From positions 186,001-250,000 of the forward strand of contig JBLDXI010000012.1 in assembly GCA_047495785.1 (NCBI GenBank): DNA of 64,000 nt, read 5' to 3'. The first letter of the stretch is position 1; every line of letters begins with the position of its first letter. A model generated the notes under the pieces. That model did not search any database. It was not told the origin of the DNA and saw only the letters and a list, made by a program, of their open reading frames with translations. This DNA is from Lepidodermella squamata. Its lineage: Eukaryota; Gastrotricha. The position numbers and the translations under genes are program-made. Shown in pieces: positions 29,666-38,385 of the stretch.

Positions 29666-29932
29666 TCAATAAGTTAAATCATTGACTTTTAACGGCCGGC
29701 CATTGACGAAGCGTATGTAGCTCGATTTTTGAAAGTTGCCGCCCAAACCTCGAGCTGGTAATGGTTGCAATTCGCCAGGGTTTGAAATCGGGGCAAATAT
29801 GCTGCCAATCACGTGGCTTTTAGGTAGTAGCATGCGGCGATAGGCCGCCATTTGCTTGTTGGCAACTGAAACCACGCTGAACATCGCTACGAGATACAGG
29901 GCCATGAAAATTATTCGCTCACAGCTGGCCAT
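29666..29932 (-). CDS. Secreted peptide with RFVNG motif
   Basis: 88 aa from ATG 29932 (an ATG 24 nt upstream is possible). Signal MASCERIIFMALYLVAMFSV, cut near VSVA. Mature NKQMAAYRRMLLPKSHVIGS, a Pro/Gly stretch (NPGELQPLPARGLGGNF), and SSYIRFVNGRPLKVNDLTY. The RFV-[ND]-G-[RK] word matches the gene at 27964. An RR site lies early in the chain. AATAAA about 20 nt past the stop. Cysteine only in the signal. Confidence 0.7.
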   Translation of the reverse strand: MASCERIIFMALYLVAMFSVVSVANKQMAAYRRMLLPKSHVIGSIFAPISNPGELQPLPARGLGGNFQKSSYIRFVNGRPLKVNDLTY

Positions 29933-30176
29933 TTTAATCGAAAACTTGGTCATCAAAAAAAGTGAGATTTAACTGGCAAAAGAATTAGGACTTTCTATTT
30001 TTTTAAGTGATAAAATCGGAGGCGAAATCTGACTGACACTGTATAAAAAATTTCACGCCGAATGTATCAGATTTATTTTATTACAGACCGCCGTTTTTTG
30101 CACGCCTCTCGAGGTTTGTATATATTATATTAAATTGAAGGGCGGGTTGAAAAATTTAAGTTTCTCTATATATCGG

Positions 30177-30512
30177 TTAATCTTCCAATTCGGCGATATC
30201 AGCGCCTCGAGCTTGATGAGGCCTGAAATATTTGATGAGAATATTGTTGATAAGGCTGTTGTTATCAACTTCGCCGTCATTCAGCTCGGCTTCGGTCATG
30301 AAACGCGAATTTTTCGCAGCCGCGCCTCGTTTTCGCAGGTAGGAATCGAAGACCTGTTTGCCGAGGGAAATGCCCTGATAGGGAATACCAGACTCGCCTG
30401 AATTTTCCTGCTGCTTTTGATTAGCCTGTAAGAAGCGAGTTCTATAGCCGAAAGCATTCGCCTCGACCAGCAGAACGGCGAGTGAAAGCACTAAGATCAA
30501 CTTAACAGACAT
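30177..30512 (-). CDS. Secreted precursor with FDSYLRKRG site
   Basis: 111 aa. Signal MSVKLILVLSLAVLLVEANA. Propart FGYRTRFLQANQKQQENSGE...GKQVFDSYLRKR, then GAAAKNSRFMTEAELNDG and an acidic tail. FDSYLRKRG resembles FFDHFLEKRGD at 32145 and, more loosely, HYDSYYEKR at 36503: a D-[SH]-aromatic-x-x-K-R cleavage context. Cysteine-free. TTTATT motifs near 30071. Confidence 0.75.
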   Translation of the reverse strand: MSVKLILVLSLAVLLVEANAFGYRTRFLQANQKQQENSGESGIPYQGISLGKQVFDSYLRKRGAAAKNSRFMTEAELNDGEVDNNSLINNILIKYFRPHQARGADIAELED

Positions 30513-31107
30513 GTTTTGACGATGAAAATTTGCAGAATGTAACCGATATATGACCTGACCTAGGGAACCTCGCTCATTCGTGTTAGCGTAGGTTGCGATT
30601 TTTTCAGCGGAAATTTAGTCGAATGACGCGAAAATATTATGTTCGGGACTATGATTTCAGGAAGTCGATGAAATATCAAACTCTTCGTGATCTCTGAAAG
30701 AGTTGAAGCACATTATCGTAAGGACGGGTTATTTTCGACTAAGCCAAGTTTTTCATGGATTCAAATTCAGGCCTAATTCAGAAATCGATCAATTAAGGTA
30801 CAAAGGTGTGTGTAATGTGAGCCCCGATTTATCGGTCAAATTCGATGATTTTACGATTTTCACCTGATTTTTACCGATTGAAAATGTGAAGGGCTAAAGT
30901 TGGACAATTATAGCGGACAATTATAGACGCGCTCATTTGCATATGCATTAGCATAATGAATGTTCACTATTTTCTGAAATTTGGGTCAAATTTAGAAACT
31001 CATGTCGCATCATCTGATTTTCAAAAATAATTACCCAAAGTCCAAAATTACCATGAAAATGCATTTATTTTCGAATGAAACGAAGAAAAATGGTATTTAA
31101 AATATGT
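30513..31107. other. Intergenic spacer
   Basis: AT-rich. Holds the minus poly(A) motif near 31060 of the gene ending at 31108. Nothing else is seen. Confidence 0.5.
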
Positions 31108-31509
31108 TCAGTCTTTGCTGGTGCAAGGTGGCCAGTAGCACGTATGCCGTTGCGAGTTGACTCGTGCAGCTATAGCCGCTTGTTGCGAGTTGACTCGTGC
31201 AGCTATAGCCGCTTGTTGCGATTCCTTCCTCGCCTTTTGCGCCTTAGTGCTGCTACCGGCTAGGCCTCGCTTCATAGCCAGAATCTCCTCGCTGTCTCCA
31301 GCGGGAGGTAGGGCGAAAAATCGCTTTTCGGCTGTTTCAGCGCTCCACGGCCACGAAAATCGCTTGTCGAAAAATGAGTCATCGTCGTTATTTTTCTGAA
31401 CAGGTTTCCCGCCAAAAGCAGGTGGCACATATTGAAACCTGGCCTCTGTGTAGGCCAAAACCAGCATGAATAAGCATGCTAGACCGATAAAAAAACGGAC
31501 GGTCAGCAT
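31108..31509 (-). CDS. Multi-KR secreted precursor with 11-aa tandem repeat
   Basis: 133 aa. Signal MLTVRFFIGLACLFMLVLAY, boundary TEARFQYVPPAFGG. Three KR sites cut it into FSWPWSAETAEKR, FFALPPAGDSEEILAMKR and a Gly/Lys/Ala tail. DDDSFFDKRF precedes the first site, recalling the DSYYEKR context at 36503. ILAMKRGLAG parallels ILAVKRGLLSG at 17000. The tail holds two perfect copies of an 11-residue unit (QQAAIAARVNS, 33-bp DNA repeat) and ends RHTCYWPPCTSKD, one of the few cysteine pairs in the locus. Confidence 0.8.
   Translation of the reverse strand: MLTVRFFIGLACLFMLVLAYTEARFQYVPPAFGGKPVQKNNDDDSFFDKRFSWPWSAETAEKRFFALPPAGDSEEILAMKRGLAGSSTKAQKARKESQQAAIAARVNSQQAAIAARVNSQRHTCYWPPCTSKD
31143..31208. 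repeat. 33-bp perfect tandem repeat, two copies
   Basis: The unit GTTGCGAGTTGACTCGTGCA plus 13 more bases occurs twice in tandem without mismatch within the coding sequence of the 31108 gene, adding 11 in-frame codons. Perfect identity indicates a recent duplication or gene-conversion event. Confidence 0.85.
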
Positions 31510-31760
31510 AATTTTAGTAAAAATAAGACTCGTCCCTAAATAATAAATTTGCTTGCTATTCCTCCGACATCTGTCACGCGGATTTATTCAGCGCTAAAAT
31601 CTCAAGTTGGCACTTTTACTGCCCTGGGACATTTTAAGCGCATAAAATATTATTGAATACATTCATTATAAATAAAATGCATCGGGATAAGAAGCACATC
31701 GGGTTTTTTCGGAAGCGAGGAGATAATTTGGAAATCAGTCTCAAGTACTATTAAAATACT

Positions 31761-32033
31761 TCAAAATTTGCCGCCTTTCATATAGCGGACTTTGCCTACT
31801 GGCTTCGACAGCTTGAAATGCGAATCGGAGTGGCGTTTGCTCTTCCGTTGCATAAAATTTTTGAAGCCAGGCACCCGGTTGGAAACTTGAACATGCTGTT
31901 TGTTGGCCGGGACCCACTGAGCGTGGGAAAATAGCCCGAAATCTTGCCCATCTCGCTCGTTATCCGACCGATGAGGCAGAGCTGCAATCAGGTTAACCAT
32001 AAGAAAAACGCAGACAATCGTCGGAACGAACAT
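31761..32033 (-). CDS. Small secreted basic protein
   Basis: 90 aa from ATG 32033. A 35-residue upstream extension lies in the promoter and is rejected. Signal MFVPTIVCVFLMVNLIAALP. Mature HRSDNERDGQDFGLFSHAQW, then VPANKQHVQVSNRVPGFKNF, and a Lys/Arg/His-rich end (RKSKRHSDSHFKLSKPVGK). Only about 110 nt separates the ATG from the stop of the upstream gene at 32145. No cysteine after the signal. Confidence 0.7.
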   Translation of the reverse strand: MFVPTIVCVFLMVNLIAALPHRSDNERDGQDFGLFSHAQWVPANKQHVQVSNRVPGFKNFMQRKSKRHSDSHFKLSKPVGKVRYMKGGKF

Positions 32034-32144
32034 TTTTAGCTTAAATTCTAAAATAAATAATATAGAACAATTCGAGAGATAATTATTTATGTGACAGTAA
32101 TGTTGACAGATTAGGTCGATGTGAATTAATTTATTCATTGCGCT

Positions 32145-32450
32145 CTACATCAAATTATTGTAAAAAGAACGAAGACGGCTTTTGTGTTGCGTCCTCTGGC
32201 GCTGTTTCTGCCCGGCCTGTTTTGATTTCATCTCCTTTTGCCTCCACTTTCGCAAGTCTTCATCCGCTCCAACTTTGGCGTAGTTGAAGGCCTCTAGCCT
32301 ACTCGGTTTGTTATCGCCTCGTTTTTCGAGAAAATGATCGAAAAAATCATTGGAAATATGGGAATTACCAGAAGAGCCCTGAATCTTTGGTAGTACTATC
32401 ACTAAGGCGAGAAAAAGCACTGAAATCGTAACTTGAAAGTGACAAATCAT
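32145..32450 (-). CDS. Secreted precursor with FFDHFLEKRGD site
   Basis: 101 aa. Signal MICHFQVTISVLFLALVIVL, cut near PKIQG. Propart SSGNSHISNDFFDHFLEKR, mature GDNKPSRLEAFNYAKVGADE and a strongly basic Gln/Arg tail (KSKQAGQKQRQRTQHKSRLR). The cleavage context pairs with VFDSYLRKRG at 30177. AATAAA lies about 15 nt past the stop (near 32129). Cysteine only in the signal. Confidence 0.75.
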   Translation of the reverse strand: MICHFQVTISVLFLALVIVLPKIQGSSGNSHISNDFFDHFLEKRGDNKPSRLEAFNYAKVGADEDLRKWRQKEMKSKQAGQKQRQRTQHKSRLRSFYNNLM

Positions 32451-32795
32451 CTTGAAAAATTCCTTGTGATTAAAGAGATTTATGCTAAATCGCTCTTTTC
32501 TCTTAATTCCGGAAATGTATAGCCTGCCTTGAGCGTTCTCATTAATTAAAAAATCGAAATAATTAAGAGAATTTTGTATAAGTGCGTCAAGAATGCTTGA
32601 AGTATAATCGAGAGAATAAAATTATTTTTCTGCAAATTTTTTCAGCTTGCCCTAGCGTGGGACATTTGTTATTTAAAAAAACACATTACCGCAAACAAAT
32701 TTTGTGACAGATGCAATCAGGTTTTTTATTCAGACAAAGCACCACAGGGGGAAAGGATATGACATTTTAGTAATTTCTCGCGTGGTTTTTTCGCC

Positions 32796-33107
32796 TCATT
32801 TTTTGCCAAAATATTCGTCGTCGCCGAGAGCGCCATCGATGTCGTCCCAATCGTCGTGAGTCTTGCTGGTGCCGCGGAATTTAGCTAGGCCTTCTTTACC
32901 ATCTTTCGGCTTCTTCCGGAAGCGATTCGCCGCAGTTAAGGCAGCAGCTCGAGATCGGCCCCATCGCTTGGCCAAGCTCAAAGCGCCAAAGGTGTCGCTT
33001 AGGAAATCAGGCCCGTCGTAGCCGTCGTCATCATCGTCATCGAACTCAGCTACAACGTAGCCCAAAAACAAAACTGCGAGGAAAATAGTTTTCGTGAAAT
33101 TGTTCAT
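32796..33107 (-). CDS. Secreted precursor, poly-Asp propart, KR site, terminal FGKK
   Basis: 103 aa. Signal MNNFTKTIFLAVLFLGYVVA. Propart EFDDDDDDGYDGPDFLSDTF...LSLAKR, then WGRSRAAALTAANRFRKKPK. The acidic C-terminal part DDWDDIDGALGDDEYFGKK ends exactly at stop. A terminal Gly-Lys-Lys is an amidation-type signal, predicting a peptide ending EYF-amide if processed. Multiple basic sites flank it. Cysteine-free. Poly(A) signal near 32733. Confidence 0.8.
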   Translation of the reverse strand: MNNFTKTIFLAVLFLGYVVAEFDDDDDDGYDGPDFLSDTFGALSLAKRWGRSRAAALTAANRFRKKPKDGKEGLAKFRGTSKTHDDWDDIDGALGDDEYFGKK

Positions 33108-33284
33108 TGTCGTTTATTATATACTTAGTGATGTATCCACAAAATTTATTTGAAAAAAACAGACACACTAAAATAGCTGGTAAATATCCAGTTTCAACAA
33201 AAATAATATTGACCCCGCTAAATGCAAATATAATTGTCTCCTATTTCATAGGGATATGTCGCGTTATTCGATAGTTCCGCCTCG

Positions 33285-33476
33285 TCAGACTTGGTAGATT
33301 TTAGTAGCTCGGGCTCGCATTGCAGGATTCATACCGGCGAGCATATCGGCCGCTTCCAGGCTGCTAGGATCACTGTACTTGATAGAGCCGTATTTTCGGT
33401 GCGTTGAAGCTTCGGCAGTTTCCATTGCCAACATCGCAACAGCGATTATAGCAAAAATTAGCACAAATTTGTTCAT
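33285..33476 (-). CDS. 63-aa secreted peptide
   Basis: Signal MNKFVLIFAIIAVAMLAMET, cut near AEA. Mature STHRKYGSIKYSDPSSLEAA, then DMLAGMNPAMRARATKIYQV. No dibasic site, so the mature 40-residue peptide is probably used whole. Mildly amphipathic C-terminus. No cysteine and no canonical poly(A) signal nearby. Confidence 0.7.
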   Translation of the reverse strand: MNKFVLIFAIIAVAMLAMETAEASTHRKYGSIKYSDPSSLEAADMLAGMNPAMRARATKIYQV

Positions 33477-34164
33477 TTTTTTGTAAAAACGCTCAACGAT
33501 TTTTTCCTATTTTTTCAAGAAGAAGAAAAACTAGAACTTATGGCTAAAGCTCGTAAAATCAGGGGTTGGGATTTTATTGCTTGGACCAGACGAAGTTTAT
33601 AGGCCCCGAGAGCAACGAAAATTCGTGAGCTGGGATGTAAAAATTAGAAGAAAAGTTGGCTGCAAAGAAAAAAATTAAAAAATCATGATTAAGTTGTTAT
33701 TCATATTCAAATACGAAAAAAAAATTAATTATCCATAGGGAATCGGGATTTTCCTCGTCATCATGCGACTTTAGTTCCAAATTAAAAGTGATTTTGCAAA
33801 GACAATTCAAAAGCCAGGATCAGTAGTGAATAAGTAAATAGTAAATTCAAAATTAATAAATATCAAGCTATTTTCGGAAATATTTTTGCGGGGTGCTTAA
33901 AAGGGAAAATTTTAGTCGATCAAGTTATGCGTGAAATTTCAATTCTTTTCTAGGGCAACCGATTCCTGACCAAAATTGATAATATAAAATATCGTTATTT
34001 TCCCATGCTGGATCTTGGCTATACTGTTTCCGCCTCAATTAGCTGACCACCGAAGTGGCCATGTCCCGTGACGCGGAAAATATGTTCACTGAAGAAGAAA
34101 TTGTCCAATCAACGATAATATTTTATTAATTATTAGACCAATAAAAATTGAGAAATGAAAGCAG
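33477..34164. other. Intergenic spacer
   Basis: AT-rich with several A tracts. Minus poly(A) motif near 34117. No gene is seen. Confidence 0.5.
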
Positions 34165-34479
34165 TCAAGGCATCGCTCTGAATTTGCGGCAATTTCGTTT
34201 CGCCTTTCGCCGCATGAAGTTTTGCTTCGCTTCAGTTCTGCCGTGAATTTCGTTCTCGAAAAATTGCCGAACTTTATTTCGAAGTGCGGGGTGGCGGACA
34301 TCGAGCAGATCAGCCATTTCATCTTCCATACCGCTGATTTCTTCGTTCCGGCGAAGATCCTGGACCATGACTCGCCTCGTCCTAGGCAAGCTGCTCATTG
34401 CGAAGGTAGCTCGAGCCTCGACTTTAACCAGAACCAAAATAGCTAAAATTGCAGCGATGATAAAACAATTCAGTAACAT
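34165..34479 (-). CDS. Small secreted basic helical protein
   Basis: 104 aa. Signal MLLNCFIIAAILAILVLVKV, boundary EARATFAMSSLPRTRR (again EAR after the signal). Mature VMVQDLRRNEEISGMEDEMA, helical DLLDVRHPALRNKVRQFFEN, and a basic end (AKQNFMRRKAKRNCRKFRAM) with one cysteine. RR at the start of the mature part could free it from a short propart. Minus AATAAA about 45 nt past the stop. Confidence 0.75.
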   Translation of the reverse strand: MLLNCFIIAAILAILVLVKVEARATFAMSSLPRTRRVMVQDLRRNEEISGMEDEMADLLDVRHPALRNKVRQFFENEIHGRTEAKQNFMRRKAKRNCRKFRAMP

Positions 34480-34691
34480 TTGAAATCGAAATTATGTTGA
34501 AAAACCACGGTTTTTTCTTGCTATTTAAATACTTATTTCGCGATACAAGTACATAAATAACCGCGTTGCCTTGTCAGCATCCGGGTCTAGTATTAATCAT
34601 CTAACCCACAGAATGAGTCACACATATAATAATAACCTTTATTGATTATAATTATTAATACAATTACACTCAATTTATTAGCACAAGTTGA

Positions 34692-35316
34692 TTAGCGCAC
34701 GAGGACCACTCTAATTTTCTTGATTTGCCGGAATAGCCTAGCCTGTGGCCGGTTGAAGTTAGCAAACATGTGCCGGCTTGCATTTTTGATATTTTCCTTC
34801 GAATTAACAACACCTCGTATGACGCCGTCTTTACCATGCACTTGGTTCGTATGCTGGCTTCGATTCATCACTCGATTATCGTTATTATTCACGGCATGCC
34901 GCTTTGTTCGCATCGCATTTTCATACATCGAATAGAAAAACCCAGATGGGCAGTCGCCGTAAACTACACAGAGCGGGCGGTATTTCGAATTCAGAGTAAT
35001 TCTAGGAATTTTTGGAATATCTGGCACAAGAGGCATGTTCGAAGATCTTGCCGACCGCTTCCGCCCGTTCAGCTTCAAGTTTAGCGATAATCGATTCCTA
35101 AAAAAAAATCGATTTTTAACTTGTTTTTATTGATTTTTAAAATAGGACGAACCTGAATCCGCCTGACGTTCGCAGGGTTTCGATATTTTTCGGTTTTAGC
35201 TGCCTTAATTTTGTGGCTTCCTGATTTTCATGACGGCCAGACGGAATAATATCGAACGCAATCGCAAATGATGAGCACAATGCAATTGTTAAAATTAAAA
35301 TTATAGAACGAGACAT
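34692..35316 (-). CDS. Two-exon secreted precursor (35316-35153, 35097-34692) with a two-cysteine segment
   Basis: 189 aa after removing a 55-nt intron (35152-35098: donor CAG|GTTCGT, acceptor after a run of T ending TAG). The joined frame stays open across the junction (GGFR|NRLSL). Exon 1 has signal MSRSIILILTIALCSSFAIA. Exon 2 has NGRKR (an amidation-type dibasic site), then SARSSNMPLVPDIPKIPRIT, PLCVVYGDCPSGFFYSMYEN and a TKR site. The likely released chain therefore contains a disulfide-capable C-x5-C-PSG loop. Without the splice each exon looks like an unrelated ORF. The poly(A) signal overlaps 34675. Confidence 0.75.
35098..35152 (-). other. 55-nt spliceosomal intron
   Basis: GTTCGTCC...TTTTTTTTTAG on the minus strand, AT-rich, between the signal exon and the mature exon of the 34692 gene. 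It contains an in-frame stop, so splicing is required. Confidence 0.75.
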
Positions 35317-35645
35317 TTTTTCACTCAATGACGAAGTTCACACCCTCTATAAAGTGCGATTGAAATCAGCATCTGGCTTCCGTTTCCGGCTATACATATA
35401 ATATAATAACGTCATTATCATCAGCTGTGCGGGATGGTCAATCAAAAGTGTAATTTGATGCCTGACCATCCTAATGATTTATTTATTCGATTGCGTGCCA
35501 CTTTTTTGGTGAGGGGATTTACGCGTATTTTACGCCGTCTAATGATTCAAAACTTATATATATATAGGGATATAACAAAATCTGACGTCACTTATATGGC
35601 CTGAGTTTTATTTACTGTTTACGGCGTAATTTTACTTAATTATTG

Positions 35646-36113
35646 TCAAAATGCGTAAGGATTGCGGAACGCAGATTTGGACCCGTGCAGTTGAATTCGA
35701 ACCCTAGGCGAGGCTTGGGACAAGCTCAAGATCGGCTTGAAAACTGGCATATTCGGTGGTCGACTTGCCATGGCGGCTGCAGCTCGACCTCGGCCTGCCG
35801 TAAACGAATCAGAGAATTGGAAGCTGGGCTGGCCTATTTTCGCAACTTTATATGTATCAGTCGGAGATCGCTTTTCCTCGCCGCTCAGTTCATCCTCCCT
35901 AATTAAAAATAAAATTATTTAATTTTGTTCGGAATATTAACGGAAACTGTATCTATACTCAGACTCATTCTGGGTTTTAGGCAGTCGATAGATTAAACGG
36001 GGCGGAGTTCGGTTACCACCAGCTGACCCGGCGCTATGATGGTGGTAGAAAGCATGGCAGATTTGATGGGCAGTCAATGAAGCCGAAACTAAAATAAGGA
36101 CCAGAAAATTCAT
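35646..36113 (-). CDS. Two-exon secreted precursor (36113-35959, 35898-35646)
   Basis: 135 aa. Exon 1: signal MNFLVLILVSASLTAHQICH, then AFYHHHSAGSAGGNRTPPRL and IYRLPKTQNESE. A 60-nt intron (donor GTATAG at 35958, acceptor TTTTTAATTAG ending 35899) joins it to exon 2, EDELSGEEKR-SPTDTYKVAK, which has no ATG and lies antisense to two spurious plus-strand ORFs. After the KR the mature chain runs through QPSFQFSDSFTAGRGR, a Pro/Leu stretch and ends SKSAFRNPYAF. TATATGGG at 36151-36158 lies 38 nt before the ATG. Poly(A) signal near 35604. Cysteine only at the signal end. Confidence 0.75.
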
Positions 36114-36150
36114 TGTTCTTTTGTTAAAATGATCTCGCACATTTTAGTCA

Positions 36151-36158
36151 CCCATATA
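36151..36158 (-). promoter_or_regulatory. TATA box of the 35646 gene
   Basis: TATATGGG on the minus strand, 38 nt before the ATG. Confidence 0.5.
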
Positions 36159-36502
36159 AGAGGAGGTGTCAATCAATGCGTAGTAGAAGCACTTTGGTTA
36201 TAATTTATGCACTGAAAAACAATTCAGCGTGCGATTATCAGAGGGGGACTGGGCGGATCATCCCCAGCCAGTCCAGAAAAGAAAACATTTAAAACGTTTT
36301 AGAGCAGCTTTCAGCGGAAAATCTTCACTCGTATTCTTGGTTCAAATTACTTATAAAGTATCCTTGATGGCACCGTGAAAACGAAAACAATGACCCGAAA
36401 ACGAAAAATTATTTTACTGGTCACAAAACTAGTCTACATAGAAACATTTCACCCGTTACTATGGTTCAAAAAGTTTGAACGCCTCTTCGTTTTGTATCGA
36501 GA

Positions 36503-37144
36503 TTATTCCAAAATGTCGGTTTCATCTTCTGCCGTTTCTTCAGATCGCTTCTGAATATTGCTGTTATATTTCGATTCTGGCGCGTTGAAAAACCCGTAGC
36601 TGTAATCGGCCGGTTCAACTGGACGAACAGGCGGGGTTGTTTCTTCCTCGCGCTTTTCATACTCGTAGAATGAATCGTAATTCAACGAATTGCGCTGATT
36701 CATCATCTTCGCCAGAATATCGTCCAGGCCTTTATTATTCGGGCGGGTTTTAAGGTGGCTCGCTAGCATTTGAGGCGCTGGTTCTAGATCGGAGTAGTCG
36801 TTATTATTCGAAACTGACCGCTTTTTACGCTTCTCGGCAAACGAGTCGTAGTGAATCTGGTCGTTTTTAAGGAATCGGTGTCGATCCAGCAGGGTTTGGA
36901 TGAAAGCTGGGTCAACGCCGTTTGCGGCCAGAAATTCCGCAACAGCCGCTGCCTCGTTGGCTGTGTTAGATCTTTTTTCGTAGTACGAGTCATAATGAGC
37001 CACATCACCCCTCAGAAATTGCTGCTGAGTCATCAAATATCTAAAAATTGCCTCATCAATCGACTGCATCTCCTCCTGAAAGCTTCCCTGGCACATGAGA
37101 GCCAGAATAGTGGCGAAAATCGAAATTAGAGACGAGTAAAACAT
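36503..37144 (-). CDS. Multi-copy peptide precursor, three HYDSYY-type modules
   Basis: 213 aa. Signal MFYSSLISIFATILALMCQG. Three repeats of about 30 residues each end at basic sites: residues 28-58 (SIDEAIFRYLMTQQQFLRGD, then HYDSYYEKR), 76-109 (GVDPAFIQTLLDRHRFLKND, then HYDSFAEKRKKR) and 139-165 (GLDDILAKMMNQRNSLNYDS, then FYEYEKR). Pattern: acidic-hydrophobic helix, FL-basic, [HN]YDS-aromatic, KR. Single copies occur at 40426 and 44043. Spacer segments and a last KR (NIQKR) complete a typical prohormone layout. No Gly precedes the KR sites, so peptides would not be amidated. No known family recognised. Confidence 0.8.
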   Translation of the reverse strand: MFYSSLISIFATILALMCQGSFQEEMQSIDEAIFRYLMTQQQFLRGDVAHYDSYYEKRSNTANEAAAVAEFLAANGVDPAFIQTLLDRHRFLKNDQIHYDSFAEKRKKRSVSNNNDYSDLEPAPQMLASHLKTRPNNKGLDDILAKMMNQRNSLNYDSFYEYEKREEETTPPVRPVEPADYSYGFFNAPESKYNSNIQKRSEETAEDETDILE

Positions 37145-37893
37145 TCTAGAACTCTTGCAAAGAAATGATGATGAAGTTGAAAGTAAAAAAGTGGCTCAGC
37201 CGAATATAGTAACCTGTATTTTTGCGTCTGAGAAATCAAATGAAAGCCGAGTATATGCTTGGGCGAGAAGGCGTGGTATCACTATGCCTAGTTATAATTA
37301 AGTTACGCTATATGAGACATCCTGTTCGTTTACGACATCAGCTCACGGATCGTTCAACACAGTACATAGCTAGCCCATACCGTCTGCGGAGGCATCTATT
37401 TCCTGGCGAAAGGAGATTATTCACATTTTTTAAGTCGATTTGCTTCTTTCAAGCAAAAAAACAAGTGCCTGAAATTCTCAATGAAAAATATTGCTCAATC
37501 ACGAAAATTGCCCCTGAAAAATGTACCGAGCTGAAATTCCTGTAAAAAGAGGCGTGTTTACAGGCACTTATCATCATCAAACTTGTATTAAGTATATATT
37601 GGTGATGGGGAGTGTTTTCGATGGTTGGATCTGCAGTCGAATAGTCCGAGGAATTTCAGGAAAAATAAGTTGTTGAATCGAATTCCTTCAAATTAATTGT
37701 CGAGGAATGTCACCGCTGGTTCATGGTCTCAAATTTCACCCGAAGTTGACCTGGAAATGTTTGATTATCACCTTTAGTTGCATTCTAGAATTCAGGAAAC
37801 CGTGAGGGAGAAAAAAATCGGTACCTATATGTCAGCTTGATTTTATTAACAATTTGTTAACTATAATAATGTCTCGGTTTTTCGCTAAATATA
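37145..37893. other. Gene-free spacer
   Basis: No supported ORF. Plus ORF 37222-37545 lacks a signal peptide and paralogues. Confidence 0.5.
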
Positions 37894-38055
37894 CAGCGTA
37901 GCCAAACAATTCCGCAGGAGGCGAATTCGATGCGCATCATTTTAATAAGGAGTTTCATTGGCAAAAGAATGCTTGAAATTCTTCAACTTCTTAAAACTCC
38001 TAATTAAATTGATGCGCATCGAATTCGCCTTTTGCGAAATTTTTTGGCCACCCTG
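37894..38055. mobile_element. 162-bp hairpin MITE with Tc1/mariner-like ends
   Basis: Left CAGCGTAGCCAAACAATTCC and the reverse complement of the right end (CAGGGTGGCCAAAAAATTTC) pair. The inner arms share GGCGAATTCGATGCGCATCA exactly, then AGGAGTTT. CAGGGTGGCCA is a familiar Tc1/mariner-type terminus. A TA flanks the left end, while the right flank is TT, so the target duplication has decayed or the border is shifted. There is no internal coding sequence. Confidence 0.75.
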
Positions 38056-38178
38056 TTGACTAGATTCTTTCATTTGATTGTCTTTTGATCGAGTCAGGAA
38101 GGACAAATTTCAACAACACTGCAATTGCCAAATTTTGCACAAATTTACCATGCCAGTTAATGTTATGTGAAAATGGCA

Positions 38179-38385
38179 TCAATCATAATCCATCGGAGGC
38201 TTCCCGTTTTCTTGCCAAAACAGCTGCATTGGACCGCCCTTGTCAAAGTTTGCGTCGTCATGCGTTGGATGATTCATTAGGGCGTAGTGGAAGGTCATAG
38301 ATCGCTTTGCGATATTGCAGGTGGCAAAACCCAGAACAACGGCCAGTAGGACAAGGCAAAGTTGGAAAAAGTACTTAACGAACAT
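38179..38385 (-). CDS. Small secreted precursor with IAKR site
   Basis: 68 aa from ATG 38385. Signal MFVKYFFQLCLVLLAVVLGF, then ATCNIAKR and mature SMTFHYALMNHPTHDDANFD, end KGGPMQLFWQENGKPPMDYD. The KR comes directly after the signal, so the 40-residue His/Met/Asp-rich peptide is essentially the whole product. One cysteine at the signal boundary. No canonical poly(A) signal was seen. Confidence 0.7.
   Translation of the reverse strand: MFVKYFFQLCLVLLAVVLGFATCNIAKRSMTFHYALMNHPTHDDANFDKGGPMQLFWQENGKPPMDYD

Noticed and set aside
34692-35316. Oxytocin/vasopressin-like precursor
   Set aside because: The loop has five residues between cysteines instead of four, lacks the GKR after the loop, and no cysteine-rich neurophysin domain follows.
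35643-35922. Plus-strand ORFs of 87 and 61 codons
   Set aside because: They are antisense shadows of the minus-strand second exon of the 35646 gene.
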